From: Gloeobacter kilaueensis JS1
GTDB lineage: Bacteria > Cyanobacteriota > Cyanobacteriia > Gloeobacterales > Gloeobacteraceae
Direction of reading: 5' to 3'
Assembly (NCBI RefSeq): GCF_000484535.1
Contig: NC_022600.1
Coordinates: forward strand, 1,550,001 to 1,614,000
Length of the DNA: 64,000 bases
The position numbers and the translations under genes are program-made. Below the pieces are notes generated by a model that saw only the letters and a list, made by a program, of their open reading frames with translations, had not been told where the DNA came from and made no database searches. Below are positions 17,599-28,500 of this stretch, piece by piece. The first letter of the stretch is position 1. Every line of letters begins with the position of its first letter.

Positions 17599-17627
17599 GT
17601 AAAGCGTTCATGAAGAAAAGATGAGAA
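17599..17627 (-). promoter_or_regulatory. Predicted response-regulator box upstream of the ABC exporter
   Basis: On the minus strand this reads TTCTCAT, 4 bases, TCTTCAT, 4 bases, GCTTTAC: three related 7-mers at 11-base steps, the layout expected for OmpR/PhoB-type regulators. It lies between the regulator gene and the ABC start. Two more copies with the same overall spacing lie at 19959 and 20098. Confidence 0.5.
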
Positions 17628-17630
17628 GCT

Positions 17631-18308
17631 TCACATGCGTGCCTGGCGCAGGCGATAGCCCATGCCGCGCACGGTTTCGATGCGGTCGGTACTGAGTTTG
17701 CGGCGCAGGTAACCGACGTAGACATCGACGATGTTGGAGCCGGGGTCGTAGTCGTAGCCCCAGACGCGGCTGAGCAGGTGTTCGCGGCTCATCACCTGGC
17801 CCGGATGGCGCAGGAAGGTCTCCGCCAGGGTAAATTCGCGCGCCGACAGCTCGACGGTGCGGCCACTCACCGTCACCCTGCGGGTGCGCAGATCGAGGCT
17901 GATATCGCCGGAATTCAGGCTAAATTGCTCGTTCTGCCAGCCAGGGGTGGGCGGACGCAGCCGGGCGCGCACGCGGGCGAGCAACTCCTCGAAGCGAAAG
18001 GGCTTGGTCACGTAATCGTCTGCCCCGGACTCGAAACCTGCAACTTTATCGCTCACATCGTCGCGGGCGGTGAGGATAATCACCGGCAGCCTTTCGCCGC
18101 GCCCGCGCAGCTCCTCGAGCACCGCCAGACCGTCCTTGCCCGGCAAGCCGAGATCGAGAATCATCAAGTCGAAGTGTTCGCCTGAGGCCAGATGGACGGC
18201 CTCCTGGCCATTCTGGACAACGGTGGTGGTAAAACCGCTGGCGCGCAGGCCCTTTTCTAAAAAGTCGGCAATGCGCGTCTCATCCTCGGCAATCAAAATG
18301 CGATTCAC
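17631..18308 (-). CDS. OmpR/PhoB-family response regulator
   Basis: A 225-residue two-domain regulator. The receiver domain has the acidic pair E8/D9, the phosphoacceptor D52 (LMILDLGLPGKDG), the switch Thr in ILTARDD and the conserved Lys in YVTKPF. The C-terminal winged helix (about 130-223) ends with the standard DVYVGYLRRKL ... VRGMGYRL. It is 19 bases downstream of its sensor kinase gene and is read with it. Its likely targets are the exporter operon that follows and the small exported protein at 20195, because both carry the same triple half-site. Confidence 0.9.
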   Translation of the reverse strand: MNRILIAEDETRIADFLEKGLRASGFTTTVVQNGQEAVHLASGEHFDLMILDLGLPGKDGLAVLEELRGRGERLPVIILTARDDVSDKVAGFESGADDYVTKPFRFEELLARVRARLRPPTPGWQNEQFSLNSGDISLDLRTRRVTVSGRTVELSAREFTLAETFLRHPGQVMSREHLLSRVWGYDYDPGSNIVDVYVGYLRRKLSTDRIETVRGMGYRLRQARM

Positions 18309-18327
18309 CAGAACCTCCTGTGTGTGA

Positions 18328-19758
18328 TTAGTGTCTGAGGGGCTGCAGATCGTCGGTAATCTGCCCCGGCGGATCGAGCGGCACGATCACGATGAAGGTC
18401 GCTCCTTTGCCCACCTCGCTTTCGAGTTGCACGCTGCCGCCGTGGGCAGCAGCGATGGCGCGCACGATCGCAAGGCCGAGGCCGCTGCCCTCGTAGTGGC
18501 TGGCACTGCCGCGCTCGAAGCGCTCGAAGATGCGCTGGTGGTCCTCCGGTGCGATGCCCGGTCCACTGTCACTCACCCACACATGTACCCATCGACCCCG
18601 CAGCGCCGTACCGATCGCGATGCGATCGCCGGGGCGCGTCTGCTTGACGGCGTTCTGGGCCAGGTTCATCACGGCCTGGGTCAACCGCTGGCGGTCGGCG
18701 ACGACCTGGCCGCTGCCCTGCGCCTCGATGCACCAGCGGCGCGGTGCCAGTGCCCGCGCTTTGGCCAACAGCTCGTCGGTCAGATCGCCGATATCGACGA
18801 GTTCGAGAAACAAAAAATCGGGCCGCTCCGCCTTAGCCAGCAACAACAGATCCTCGACGAAGCGATTGATCCGGTCGAGTTCGTCCTGCACCAGGGCCAT
18901 CGTCTCGGCCCGCTCCGCCGGGTCGTCGCCCATCAACTCAAGGTGGCCCCGGATGATCGTAATCGGCGTGCGCAACTCGTGGCCAGCGTCGCTGATGAAC
19001 TGCCGCTGGCTGGCAAAGGCGTTTTCGAGCCGGTCGAGCATCTGGTTAAACGTAAGGGCCAGCTCCCCGAGTTCGCCGGGATCGTCGATGGCAAGGCGCT
19101 GTGTCAGGTCCGTCTCGCTGATGCTGTGGGCCGTCTCCGCCAGGAGCCTGAGGGGGGCGAGCACCCGACCGGCGGTAATCCAGGCGAGGGTAGAAGCAAG
19201 GACCATCACCGCCAGAAACACCTGGGCGACGAGCTGGACAGACCTTTCGACTTCCTGGCGCTCGCAGGAGATGCAGTAGGCGACGACCAGCGTGCCCTGC
19301 AGGCGGCCCTCGAACTGTAGCGGCACGGAGATATAGAGAAATTTTTCGCCCATCGAACTGCTGCGCGTTCCCTCTTCCTGGAGCTGCAGCCGTCCCCAGT
19401 AATCCACCAGCGCTCCACTGGCGCGCAGCGAACCGGGAAACGCCTCGGGCATCGTCCGGTAAAGCCGTCCGCCGATAAAGGCGAGGGTAAATTCGTTGTC
19501 GTGGGCAATATAGCGCTCAAAGTAGCGATCAAATACCTGGGCAGCAGACTGATTGCGGCTCCGGTTTTTGGCCAGCAGCTGCATCTGGGCGGCCTCCCGC
19601 TCCAGCGACTGCTCCAGCCGTTCCTGCAGCTGCAAAAATAAAATTTCGCGCACCGCCAGGATCGATATCAGACCGCACAGGGCGATCAGAACTACATACC
19701 AGGCCAGAATGCGCGTGCGCACACCCGTCAGCAGTTTCTGACAGAAACTTCTAATCAT
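18328..19758 (-). CDS. Membrane sensor histidine kinase with HAMP domain
   Basis: A 476-residue kinase from ATG 19758 (a TTG at 19827 would add 23 residues). Two membrane helices (about 15-40 and 175-200) enclose a periplasmic sensor of about 135 residues containing a Cys pair (CISCERQE) close to the second helix. A HAMP domain follows, then the dimerisation box DAGHELRTPITIIRGH with the phospho-His, and an ATPase with N, G1 (DSGPGIAPED) and G2 (GLGLAIVRAI) boxes. It phosphorylates the response regulator coded next. The paired cysteines near the membrane could sense redox state or metals; that is an inference. Confidence 0.88.
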   Translation of the reverse strand: MIRSFCQKLLTGVRTRILAWYVVLIALCGLISILAVREILFLQLQERLEQSLEREAAQMQLLAKNRSRNQSAAQVFDRYFERYIAHDNEFTLAFIGGRLYRTMPEAFPGSLRASGALVDYWGRLQLQEEGTRSSSMGEKFLYISVPLQFEGRLQGTLVVAYCISCERQEVERSVQLVAQVFLAVMVLASTLAWITAGRVLAPLRLLAETAHSISETDLTQRLAIDDPGELGELALTFNQMLDRLENAFASQRQFISDAGHELRTPITIIRGHLELMGDDPAERAETMALVQDELDRINRFVEDLLLLAKAERPDFLFLELVDIGDLTDELLAKARALAPRRWCIEAQGSGQVVADRQRLTQAVMNLAQNAVKQTRPGDRIAIGTALRGRWVHVWVSDSGPGIAPEDHQRIFERFERGSASHYEGSGLGLAIVRAIAAAHGGSVQLESEVGKGATFIVIVPLDPPGQITDDLQPLRH

Positions 19759-19958
19759 CAGCCAGAAACTCTTGCCAGAACGCAGATCTCGCTGCACGCC
19801 CACGATCGCTCTCTCAAAAAGGTGCAACTGTGAACCGATTCCACAGAACCTGCAGGTGCAGAGACAGGTTCCTTCCTGCTCCGCCAGATCGTAGAGGCCG
19901 ATTCATCTCTCTTCAACTTTGATGATAATCCAAATTATTTCTTTATAAGATGAGAGAC

Positions 19959-19987
19959 TTCTCATCTTGCTTTTAGGCACCTTTCAT
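19959..19987 (+). promoter_or_regulatory. Predicted response-regulator box B
   Basis: TTCTCAT ... CTTTTAG ... CTTTCAT in the plus strand, with the first and last elements at the same spacing as at 17599 and 20098. It overlaps the right arm of the AAGATGAGA inverted repeat and lies between the kinase gene and the exported-protein gene, so it could act on either. Confidence 0.4.
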
Positions 19988-20097
19988 CCCATTGATGACG
20001 GCGATTCGGTCGGTTGATCGTAGAAAAATACCCGCTCAAAGCATCTGTAAAGAAAGCTGAGCGATGATTACAACAAGCTTTACAGAAGGTAAGGAAC

Positions 20098-20126
20098 TTC
20101 TCATGAATGTTTAATGCACGCTTCAC
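20098..20126 (+). promoter_or_regulatory. Predicted response-regulator box C
   Basis: TTCTCAT ... GTTTAAT ... GCTTCAC in the plus strand, half-sites at about 11-base steps. It ends about 70 bases before the start codon of the exported protein, at a suitable distance for activation of a promoter with a -10 near CAGAAT (20142-20147). Confidence 0.45.
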
Positions 20127-20194
20127 AAAATGTTGTGAAACTCAGAATTAAGCCTGCAGGACGCAGGCACGAAGATTCTCCAAAGGAGGCTGTT

Positions 20195-20737
20195 ATGAAC
20201 CGTTTGATTGTCAGCGCGTTGCTTGGTGTTGCCCTGATTGCCCCGGCTGTTCCAGCAGCCGCCGATAGCGTCGCCACCGCCTCGGGCCTGAGCCGTCCGG
20301 CCCAGCTGTGGGAGCGCTCCAGCACCTACGTCCGCGACAAGTCCGTGCGCACGCAGATTCCTGGCAAGACGATCTCCGAGGTGATCGACCTGCAGAACCA
20401 GGTCAAGCCCCGCCTCTACAGCGTCAATGCTGCTTCGCCGTCCGCGACCCAGCAGGCGACCACCCCTGCCACCGGCAAGTCGCTGAGCTACGGCGTCGCT
20501 GAGCCGACCGATGCTGCCGCTGCCTCCTCGGTGACGACGAGTGCCCCGAGCGAGCAGGAGAAGGTAGCCGCCGGCAGCGGCATCGTCTTCAGTGCCGGTC
20601 AGCCCAAGGTGTGCATCGATAACCCCCGCTTCAACCCGGACAACGACGAGAGCGGACCCCGTGCCTCTGAGCCCTACACCGACAGCACCCCCTACGCGGG
20701 CACCCCGACCGCTGCTTTGAGCGCTGCCTGCCGCTAA
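20195..20737 (+). CDS. Small exported Ala/Ser/Thr-rich protein of unknown function
   Basis: A 180-residue protein with a clear signal peptide (MNRLIVSALLGVALIAPAVP...AAADS). The start is fixed by AAAGGAGG 7 bases upstream. The mature part is low-complexity, mostly Ala, Ser, Thr and Pro, with two cysteines (KVCIDNP and the last-but-one residue). No family is recognised. A strong promoter region with response-regulator-like boxes and a strong terminator make it a discrete, regulated unit divergent from the two-component operon. It may be a periplasmic or exported effector of that system. Confidence 0.65.
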   Translation: MNRLIVSALLGVALIAPAVPAAADSVATASGLSRPAQLWERSSTYVRDKSVRTQIPGKTISEVIDLQNQVKPRLYSVNAASPSATQQATTPATGKSLSYGVAEPTDAAAASSVTTSAPSEQEKVAAGSGIVFSAGQPKVCIDNPRFNPDNDESGPRASEPYTDSTPYAGTPTAALSAACR

Positions 20738-20789
20738 GGCGCTGTCTGGCAGTAGTTAGTCACCTTCAAGACAACCGCACCCGCATCCT

Positions 20790-20827
20790 GGCTGGGGCTG
20801 CAGAACTTGCAGCCCCAGCCTTTTTTT
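20790..20827 (+). terminator. Rho-independent terminator after the exported protein
   Basis: A perfect 13-bp stem GGCTGGGGCTGCA/TGCAGCCCCAGCC with a 5-base loop is followed by seven T. It lies between two converging genes. Confidence 0.92.
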
Positions 20828-20830
20828 GCG

Positions 20831-23260
20831 CTAGAGCAGCCGCAGCGGATCGACATCGACGCTGACGCCGATGCCAGGAGGTGTTGCGTAGAGGGCGAGC
20901 AGATCTTGCAGGCGCGCCCGTCCGGCGGCAGCGGCGGTATTTTTTATCAGCAGTTGCCAGCGGTAGCGATTCGCCACGCGCTCGACCGTACAGGGCGCAG
21001 GTCCAAGCAGCTGCCCTTCAAAGGCTCCATCGCCTTCGAGCATCGTCGCGAGCGCTTCGGCGGCGGCGATCACCCACTGCTGCTCGCTGCCCGTTATCTG
21101 CAAACAGATGAGCTGTTCGTAGGGCGGATAACCCAGTGCCCGGCGCTCAGTCAGTTCACTCGTTGCAAAGCGGCGGTAGTCGTGGCCACTCGCCGCCTGA
21201 ACCACTGGATGCTCCGGAGCGTAGGTCTGGAGGATCACCCGGCCCGGCTCCTCGCCCCGCCCCGCCCGGCCCGCCACCTGGGTAAGCAGTTGAAAGGCCC
21301 GCTCACCGGCTCGAAAATCCGGTTGATTGAGGAGGCCATCGGCGGCCAGAATCCCTACCAGTGTCACCTGGGGCAGGTCCAGGCCCTTGGTGAGCATCTG
21401 GGTGCCCACGAGAATATCGGCCTGCTGGCGGGCGAACTGTTCGATGATCGCTCTGTGGCCATCTTTGCGGGCGGTGGTGTCGCGGTCGAAGCGCAGGACG
21501 CGCAGGGCCGGGAACTGTTCGGCCAACTGGGCGGCGATGCGCTGGGTACCGGCTCCGAAGTAGCGCAGGTTGGGCGAGCGGCAGTGGGGACAGTGGCGCG
21601 GTTGGGGACGGCCATAGTTGCAGTAGTGGCAGCGCAGGTGCTCGCCGCTTTCGAGGCGGTGGTAGGTGAGCGAGACGGCGCAGTTGGGACAGCGCAGCGT
21701 CTCGCCGCAGCTGCGGCAGAGCACGAAGGTGCTGTAGCCCCGCCGGTTGATAAATAAAATTCCCTGGCGACCGGCGGCGTGCATCTGCTGGAGCGCCTGC
21801 TGCAGCGTGCGGCTAAAGGGGGTGAGGTTGCCCCGATCCAATTCTTCGCGCATATCGACCACTTCGACCGCCGGTAAGGGCCGCTGTGCCACCCGCTCGT
21901 TCATCTGCAGGTGCAGGTACTGCCCTTCGGCAGCAGCTCTAAAACTGGCCAGATCCGGTGTGGCGGAGCCTAAAAGCAGCGGGCAGCCGCACAACTCAGC
22001 GCGCCAGAGGGCGACGGTGCGGGCGTGGTAGCAGGGGGCGGGCCGGTCCTGCTTGTAGGAGCCATCGTGCTCTTCGTCGAGCACGATAAGCCCCAGCCTG
22101 GGCAGCGGCGCAAAGATCGCCGAGCGGGTACCGACGACGACCTGCGGCTCGCCGGTGAGCATCCGCCGCCAGCCGTCAAAGCGCTCGCCCTCCGACAGGG
22201 CCGAGTGATAGATCTGCACCTGCTCGCCAAAGCGTGCCCGGAAGCGATCGCCCAACTGGGGGGTGAGGCCAATCTCAGGCACCAGCACCAGGGCCGACTC
22301 GCCCCGCGCCAGCACCGGGGCAATCGCCTGCAGGTACACCTCGGTCTTGCCCGAACCCGTCACCCCTTCTAAGAGCACCGGCCCCGGCGGAGCAGTGTTC
22401 AACTTTTCGAGCACCCACTGCTGGGGCGGTGTGAGGATCTTGGGTGCATCGGCGGGAACGGCGTGGTGGGCAGAGCGGAACACCTGGCGCTCGAAGAGGC
22501 GCAGGTGCCCGAGCCTGTCGAGGTTCTGGATAAGCGAGCGGGTCGTGTGCGCCGCCTCCACCAGTTGCTCGACGCTCGCCTCGCCGCCCAGCCGTCTGAG
22601 GCAGTGGATCACCTCGCGCTGCCGGGGAGTGAGGCCGCTCGGGCCGCCGGTAAGGGCGACGTACTGGCGGGTGCGGGGCCGGACCCGTTCACCGGCGGCA
22701 AAATAACTTTCGATGAGCCCGCGCGCCAGCAGTTCTTTGAGCGCCTGCTGGCCCTCCGGCAGTTGCTGGACGCAGAAGCGCCAGCTGAGGTCACTGCTTT
22801 TTTGGGCCTCTAAAAACTGAAGCGCCGCTTTTGCCCCGGTGCTCAGGCCCCACTCCGCCATCGGGCTGACTGGACGAACCAAGCGCAACCGGCGGCGCGC
22901 CCGACTCAAGATCCCCGGCGGCAGGGCCGCCTCGATTACCCGGCTCAGGGGCGTGAGGTAGTACTCCGCCACCCGCACCAGCAAGGGCCAGAGCGTGGCC
23001 GGAAAGAACCCAGATCCCAGCACCGCCTCGACGGTCTTGAGCCGCTGAGCGTCCAATCCGGCGGGCAACTCTTCGAGGCAACCGACGACAATCCCGCCCA
23101 CCGACTGACCGCCGAAGGGCACGCAGACGATATCGCCCTCGGCGGCAGCCATGTCCGCTGCCAGCCTGTAGGTGTAGGTGCGCTCGCGCACCGGCGCATC
23201 GACGAGCACCTGTACCCAGCACGAGCGGTGCAGGGCTTCTTTGAGCAGGGGAGTCTCCAT
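20831..23260 (-). CDS. priA: Primosomal protein N' (PriA helicase)
   Basis: An 809-residue SF2 helicase that reloads the replisome at stalled forks. The N-terminal 3'-DNA-binding domain ([16 protein letters not shown]) is followed by motif [12 protein letters not shown], motif [14 protein letters not shown], and the zinc-binding insertion with eight cysteines in four pairs ([13 protein letters not shown] ... [17 protein letters not shown]). Motif V/VI segments ([19 protein letters not shown]) are complete. Length is slightly above the E. coli protein and typical of cyanobacteria. Its start lies about 125 bases from the divergent RNase Z gene, so the two probably share a promoter region. Confidence 0.95.
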   Translation of the reverse strand: METPLLKEALHRSCWVQVLVDAPVRERTYTYRLAADMAAAEGDIVCVPFGGQSVGGIVVGCLEELPAGLDAQRLKTVEAVLGSGFFPATLWPLLVRVAEYYLTPLSRVIEAALPPGILSRARRRLRLVRPVSPMAEWGLSTGAKAALQFLEAQKSSDLSWRFCVQQLPEGQQALKELLARGLIESYFAAGERVRPRTRQYVALTGGPSGLTPRQREVIHCLRRLGGEASVEQLVEAAHTTRSLIQNLDRLGHLRLFERQVFRSAHHAVPADAPKILTPPQQWVLEKLNTAPPGPVLLEGVTGSGKTEVYLQAIAPVLARGESALVLVPEIGLTPQLGDRFRARFGEQVQIYHSALSEGERFDGWRRMLTGEPQVVVGTRSAIFAPLPRLGLIVLDEEHDGSYKQDRPAPCYHARTVALWRAELCGCPLLLGSATPDLASFRAAAEGQYLHLQMNERVAQRPLPAVEVVDMREELDRGNLTPFSRTLQQALQQMHAAGRQGILFINRRGYSTFVLCRSCGETLRCPNCAVSLTYHRLESGEHLRCHYCNYGRPQPRHCPHCRSPNLRYFGAGTQRIAAQLAEQFPALRVLRFDRDTTARKDGHRAIIEQFARQQADILVGTQMLTKGLDLPQVTLVGILAADGLLNQPDFRAGERAFQLLTQVAGRAGRGEEPGRVILQTYAPEHPVVQAASGHDYRRFATSELTERRALGYPPYEQLICLQITGSEQQWVIAAAEALATMLEGDGAFEGQLLGPAPCTVERVANRYRWQLLIKNTAAAAGRARLQDLLALYATPPGIGVSVDVDPLRLL

Positions 23261-23386
23261 GCTCCGCTTCTCGCAACTTCGCTCATCGTACCTGGAGGGA
23301 CGCTAAATATGGAGTGCCACCGGCTGCCGGACGCCAGAAATTGTCTTCCAGGGCACCGGAGAGGACAGAAAAGCTACAAAAGATGT

Positions 23387-24319
23387 ATGCTCCTTACTTT
23401 TTTAGGCACCAGCAGCGGCACACCGACCCTGGCGCGCAACGTGACGGCAATTGCCCTGCAGTTGCCGCAGCGCAGTAGCCTGTGGCTGTTTGACTGCGGC
23501 GAGGGCACCCAGCATCAGGTGCTGCGCACGCCCCTCAGGTTGAGCCAGCTTGAGAAGATTTTTTTTACCCACCTGCACGGCGATCACCTCTTTGGCACGG
23601 TGGGCCTGCTCGCGAGCCGCGCTCTGGGTGGGGCGGGTACGACCCCGGTGACGCTCTACGGCCCGCCGGGATTGCAGGAGTACGTCAAGGCCACCCTCCG
23701 CTACAGCGACACCCACATCAACTATCCGATTCACTTTCAGACCGTCGAGCCGGGGCTCATCGCAAGCAGCGACGGCTTCACCGTGCTCGCCAACAGCCTC
23801 AAGCACCGCATCCCGGCCTTTGGCTACAGCGTGATCGAGGACGACCAGCCGGGCCACTTCGACGCCGAGCGGGCTGCCGCCCTGGGGGTTCCTTTTGGTC
23901 CCCTCTACGGCCAGCTCAAATCGGGCCAGAGCATTACCCTGGCGGACGGACGGGTCATCGATGGCCGCACGCTGGTCGGTCCGGCCCGCAGGGGCCGCAA
24001 GTTGACCTACTGCTCGGACACGATCTACACCCGGCAGGCGGTCGAGCTGGCGCTCAATGCCGATGTGCTCGTCCACGAGGCGACTTTTTTGACCAGTGAG
24101 TTGAACCTGGCGGAGCGCGCCCTGCACTCGACGGCGGCGATGGCGGCCCAGGTCGCTTCTGAGGCGCGGGTGGGACAGCTCATCCTCACCCACTTCAGTC
24201 CGCGCTACGAAAACTGTCCGGCGGCCATCCGCGCCGAGGCGGAGGCGATCTTCCCGAATGTGCTTCTGGCAGAGGACTTCTGGCGCTTCGAGATCCAGGC
24301 GAAGGCAGCGTCTATCTGA
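23387..24319 (+). CDS. rnz: Ribonuclease Z (tRNA 3'-end processing)
   Basis: A 310-residue metallo-beta-lactamase-fold endonuclease that trims the 3' trailer from tRNA precursors. The start [14 protein letters not shown] is the usual RNase Z opening; the open frame further upstream is not used. The zinc motif THLHGDH is at about residues 62-68, the other ligands are visible in [18 protein letters not shown] and [11 protein letters not shown], and the C-terminus carries LTHFSPRY. Length is normal for the short bacterial form. It is divergent from priA. Confidence 0.94.
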   Translation: MLLTFLGTSSGTPTLARNVTAIALQLPQRSSLWLFDCGEGTQHQVLRTPLRLSQLEKIFFTHLHGDHLFGTVGLLASRALGGAGTTPVTLYGPPGLQEYVKATLRYSDTHINYPIHFQTVEPGLIASSDGFTVLANSLKHRIPAFGYSVIEDDQPGHFDAERAAALGVPFGPLYGQLKSGQSITLADGRVIDGRTLVGPARRGRKLTYCSDTIYTRQAVELALNADVLVHEATFLTSELNLAERALHSTAAMAAQVASEARVGQLILTHFSPRYENCPAAIRAEAEAIFPNVLLAEDFWRFEIQAKAASI

Positions 24320-24426
24320 GTCAAATTGTCCAGACTTGCGAATTGGAACCGGTGGTGCTAGTTTTAGCACGCATGTCCTTCCGCATGGCCGTGCGCGCTG
24401 GTATTTATCACCTGGAGACGCTCTAT

Positions 24427-25491
24427 ATGAACCGCTACATTCTCCGCTCAGTGTGTGTCGCTCTGCCGGTCTGGTTTGCCGTCGCCGGGATTGCCGGTGC
24501 CGCGCCGCAGCTACTCAAGGCTGCACCGAGGCCGACGGGCACGAGCAGCAAAGCACCGCCCAGCAATGCTATTCCACAGTTGCGCACCGGATTGCAGAAG
24601 ATCCCGGCGGGCACCGCCGGTAACTTGATCGTCATGTTCATGGCCGGTGGACCGACCGCCGCCCTGCCTGTCGAGGAGGGCAAGCAAGTATCGATTCCCG
24701 TCTCCGGCAAGATGGGCACCGTCAACCTGCCCAACGGCTCAGCCCTTCTGGGCAAGCTCTCCCGCATCGACGACACTTCCGGCAACTTCACCTTCGACAC
24801 GATGGTGATCAACAACAGAATTTACAAGATCCAGGCGGTGAGCGCGCCGGTCCAGGGCAAGCTGATCGCCGATCCGACCAGCCTGCAGACAATTCAAGAC
24901 AGCAAAGATCTGGCCAAGTCCGGCGTCCGCGAGCGGCGCGGCGCTGTCCAGGGGGCAGCGACCTCCTCGATCGCCGGGTCAGCAGGCAATGCGATTGGGG
25001 CGATCGGCGGCAATTGGGGAGCCTACCGGGCCGGGGCGGCCCTCGGGGCAGTCGGCGGCATCTTCGGCGCGATCCAGCAGCTGGGGGCGGTCAACCAATC
25101 GACCGGCGAGCAAGAAGAAATCCTCGATCGCAAGATTCCCAGTGTGCTGCAGACCAATCTCTCGCCGCTGCAGAGCCTGAATGTCCAGTTTCTGGCCGAC
25201 GTCGATCTCGATGTGCCCGATACCGAACTGCCTGCCGGGATGCAGCCGGGGACGACGATACTGCCCAACGCCGCTCCGACGCCCACGACGATGTACCCGG
25301 CGAGTCCTGTCGGCCCATCGCCCGTCTACCAGGGCGGCTACGGCTACCCCTATCCCCAGGCCGTTCCCTATCCGACCACCTATCCAACTCCGTATCCGGG
25401 CACCTATCCAGGCGGGTATCCCTATCCGAGCACGACCTACACCGGTCCCTATCCCTCCGCTGTGCCACTGCCGGTGCCCTATCCGCGCTAG
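24427..25491 (+). CDS. Exported protein with Pro/Tyr-rich C-terminal tail
   Basis: A 354-residue protein from ATG 24427 with a signal peptide (...AGIAGAAPQ). Residues about 85-150 form a compact beta domain (QVSIPVSGKMGTVNLPNGSA, NNRIYKIQAV), followed by a Gly/Ala-rich stretch (GAIGGNWGAYRAGAALGAVG) that may contact a membrane. The overall order weakly recalls the periplasmic part of TrbI/VirB10-like proteins, but I would not assign it. The last 65 residues are a repetitive PYP/YPTP tail with about 15 tyrosines, resembling wall- or surface-exposed tails. A second Pro/Tyr-tailed exported protein is coded at 5853-6482. Confidence 0.6.
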   Translation: MNRYILRSVCVALPVWFAVAGIAGAAPQLLKAAPRPTGTSSKAPPSNAIPQLRTGLQKIPAGTAGNLIVMFMAGGPTAALPVEEGKQVSIPVSGKMGTVNLPNGSALLGKLSRIDDTSGNFTFDTMVINNRIYKIQAVSAPVQGKLIADPTSLQTIQDSKDLAKSGVRERRGAVQGAATSSIAGSAGNAIGAIGGNWGAYRAGAALGAVGGIFGAIQQLGAVNQSTGEQEEILDRKIPSVLQTNLSPLQSLNVQFLADVDLDVPDTELPAGMQPGTTILPNAAPTPTTMYPASPVGPSPVYQGGYGYPYPQAVPYPTTYPTPYPGTYPGGYPYPSTTYTGPYPSAVPLPVPYPR

Positions 25492-25563
25492 AGTGCGCCC
25501 CCGCCTTCCGAAAATGGCCGTCCCAGGGTAGAGTCAGGGCAGAAGACATGGACGAATGTCGCA

Positions 25564-28500
25564 ATGATTCCTCTGCAGCTCAGCCTCAGCAATTTTCTTA
25601 GCTACCGCGACGGGCACCTCGACTTTTCGGGTATGCACACCGCCTGCATCTGCGGCGTCAACGGTGCAGGCAAGTCGTCTTTGTTGGAGGCGCTTACCTG
25701 GGTGCTCTGGGGCAAGTCGCGGGCCGAATCGGATGACGATGTAGTAAGGCGGGGGGCGACCGAGGCGCGGGTGGATCTGAGCTTTCGCTGCGAGGGGCAG
25801 CTTTTTCGGATCATCCGTACCCGCCTGCTGGCCAAGGCGAGCAGCCTCGAATTTCAAGTAGGCGACGGGGGCGGCTTTCGCACCCTCACCCGCCAGTCGA
25901 TGCGCGCTACCCAGGAGGCGATCAACGAAGTCCTGAAGATGGACTACGAGACGTTCATCAACTCGGCCTACCTGCGCCAGGGCCGAGCCGACGAATTTAC
26001 GATCAAGCGTCCCGCCGAGCGCAAGGAAGTGCTCGTCGAGATTTTGAGCCTCAACCGCTACGAGCAACTGTGCGAGCGCAGCAAAGAGCACGAAAAGCAC
26101 TTTGCCACCCGCGTCCAGATGCTCAAAGAATCCCTGCAGCGCAGTCGCCTCGCCATCGCCGAGCGCTCCCAACTCGAAGCGCGCCGCAACGCCATCGCCG
26201 CCGACCTGGAGCAGTTGCGCGAGCGGCACACAGAGATCGAAGAGCGCCTGAAGTTCTTTAATGCCCAGGCCCGCGCCCGCGAGCAATTTCAGCAGCAACT
26301 GGTGCGATTGGAGCAGCAAATTCAGCAGTTGAGCACCGCCCTCAGCCGCCAGCATACCCAGCTTGAGCGTCAGGCGCGCACGGTGCAGGAACTGGAGGTG
26401 CTCCTGGCCCAGGAAGGCCAGATTGCCCAGGGCTGTGCCCGCTACCAGCAACTGCACGCCGAGGAGGCGGCGCTGAGCGAGCGCAGCAAAAGCCACAAGG
26501 ACCTCAGCGAAAAGCGCACCGAACTGGAGCGCCGGCTCGACGAAGCGCGCCACCAGCGCGAACTGCAATTGCAGGCCCAAAAAAGTCGGCTCGACACACT
26601 GCTGCTGCAGCGGGGCGAGGCCCAGGCCACCTTAAAAGACGCCGCCAAGATCGAGCAGGGCCTGGCGGATCTGGCCCGCGCCCGCGAGGTGCTGAATGGC
26701 TACGACCAGCGCCAGCGCGAGTTTTTTCCGCTCAACGGCGAAAAGGACCAGATCGAAAAGGACATCCACCGCGCCTACAGCGATCTGGCCGCCCAGATCG
26801 CCGTGCGCGAGCAACAACTGCGCCAGTTGCAGCAGGAGATGGGCCGCCGCGCCTTCCACGAGCAGACCTATCAAAAAGTCAGCGAAAAGATCGAACAGCT
26901 CGAAAAAAAACGGGTCTACCAGCAGCGGGTAGCCGAAAAGGGGCTCGAGCGCCGCGAGTTCGAGGGCCGCCTCAAGCTCCAGCAGGAGCGGCTGCGCAAG
27001 GAACTCGAACAACTGGCCGAGAAGACCCAGCTCCTCGCTGCCGAGGGTGAGAGCGCCTGTCCCCTCTGCGGTGGTCCCCTCGACGGCGAGCACCGCCAGC
27101 AACTGCGCGAGCAGCACCAGCAACTGCACGCCGAGATCGACGATCAACTGGTGCTGCTGACCCACCAGATCAGCACCGCCGAGCACGAGGTGCGCGTGCT
27201 GCGGGGCGAATACGCCGAACTGGTGCGCGAACTGGAGCAGTTGCCGTCGCTGTTGCAGCAGCAGGCCCAACTGCGGCTGCAGCTCACCACGATCGAGGCC
27301 CACCGCACCCAGATCCAGCAGTTGCGCTCCGAAATTCAGGAGATCGGGACCCAGCTTGAGCGCGGCGATTACGCCCACGACCTTAAAAAGCGCCACGCCG
27401 AACTGCTGCAGCAGATGCAGCTGGTGGGCTACGACGAAAAAGATCACGCCATGGCCCGCGCCGAGGTCGATCGCTGGCGCTGGGCCGAAATCAAGGCGAG
27501 CGAGCTGGCCCGCGCCCAGCGCCAGCTTGCCCAACTGGAGAGTGAGATTCCTGCCCTTGAGGCCACCTGCGGCACCCTGCACACCGAACTTGCCACCCAC
27601 GACTATGCCCAGGATCTGCGCGCCCAACTCGCCACGATCCACCAGCAACTGAACGCCCTGGGTTACGACTTCAACGCCCATCAAAATGTGCGCAAGCAGG
27701 TCTCCGAACACCAGCACTGGCTGAGCCGCCACGCTGAACTGATCAAAGCCCGCAACCGCTACCCCGAGGAGCGCTCCATTCTCCAGGAGGCCAAAAAAGC
27801 CTGGCAAGACAGCAGTGAGCAGCTCGCCTCCCTCCAGCAGCAGCGCCAGATCCAGCAGCGCGAACTGGCGGATCTGGCCGACCCGAGCGAGGCCATCGTT
27901 CTGTGGCAGCTAGAAGAACGCACCAGCCGCGCCCGCCAGGAAGAGCAACTGAGCGAACTGGGAGCGGCCCACCAGCGTCTGGTGCAGATAGCCCAGATCG
28001 AATCTCAGACAACCCAGCAGCAGCGCGAACTGGAGGATGCCCAGCGCCAGCAGCTACTGTACAAGGAACTGAGCCGCGCCTTCGGCAAAAATGGCATCCA
28101 GACTTTAATTATCGAAAACGTCCTGCCGGAGCTGGAGAGCGAAACCAATCGGCTTCTAGCTCGCCTCGCCGACAGCCAATTGCACGTGCAGTTCGTCACC
28201 CAGCGCGCCGCCAAAAACGCCAAAAAACTGATCGACACCCTCGACATTTTGATCGCCGATGCCCGTGGAACCCGCCCCTACGAAACCTACTCCGGCGGCG
28301 AAGCCTATCGGGTCAACTTTGCCATCCGTCTTGCTCTCTCGCGCCTTCTGGCCCGCCGCTCCGGAGCTGCTTTGCAGACGCTTATCATCGACGAGGGCTT
28401 CGGCACCCAGGACCAGCAGGGGCGCGAACGGCTGGTGCAATCGATCAATGCGGTTGCCGATGACTTTGCCTGTATTCTGGTGATCACCCATATCCACGAA

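Larger units (their letters stand above)
19759..20194. promoter_or_regulatory. Divergent control region of the two-component operon and the exported protein
   Basis: This AT-rich stretch holds a perfect 9-bp inverted repeat AAGATGAGA/TCTCATCTT with a 4-base loop (19947-19968), a second perfect repeat TTCACAA/TTGTGAA (20122-20139), and two predicted response-regulator boxes (19959-19987, 20098-20126). An extra GCTTTAC half-site lies at 20077-20083. The ribosome-binding site AAAGGAGG lies before 20195. Confidence 0.5.

Noticed and set aside
26632-27807. Long minus-strand Leu-rich frame opposite the SbcC-like gene
   Set aside because: Antisense artefact of Glu/Gln/Leu-rich coiled-coil codons.
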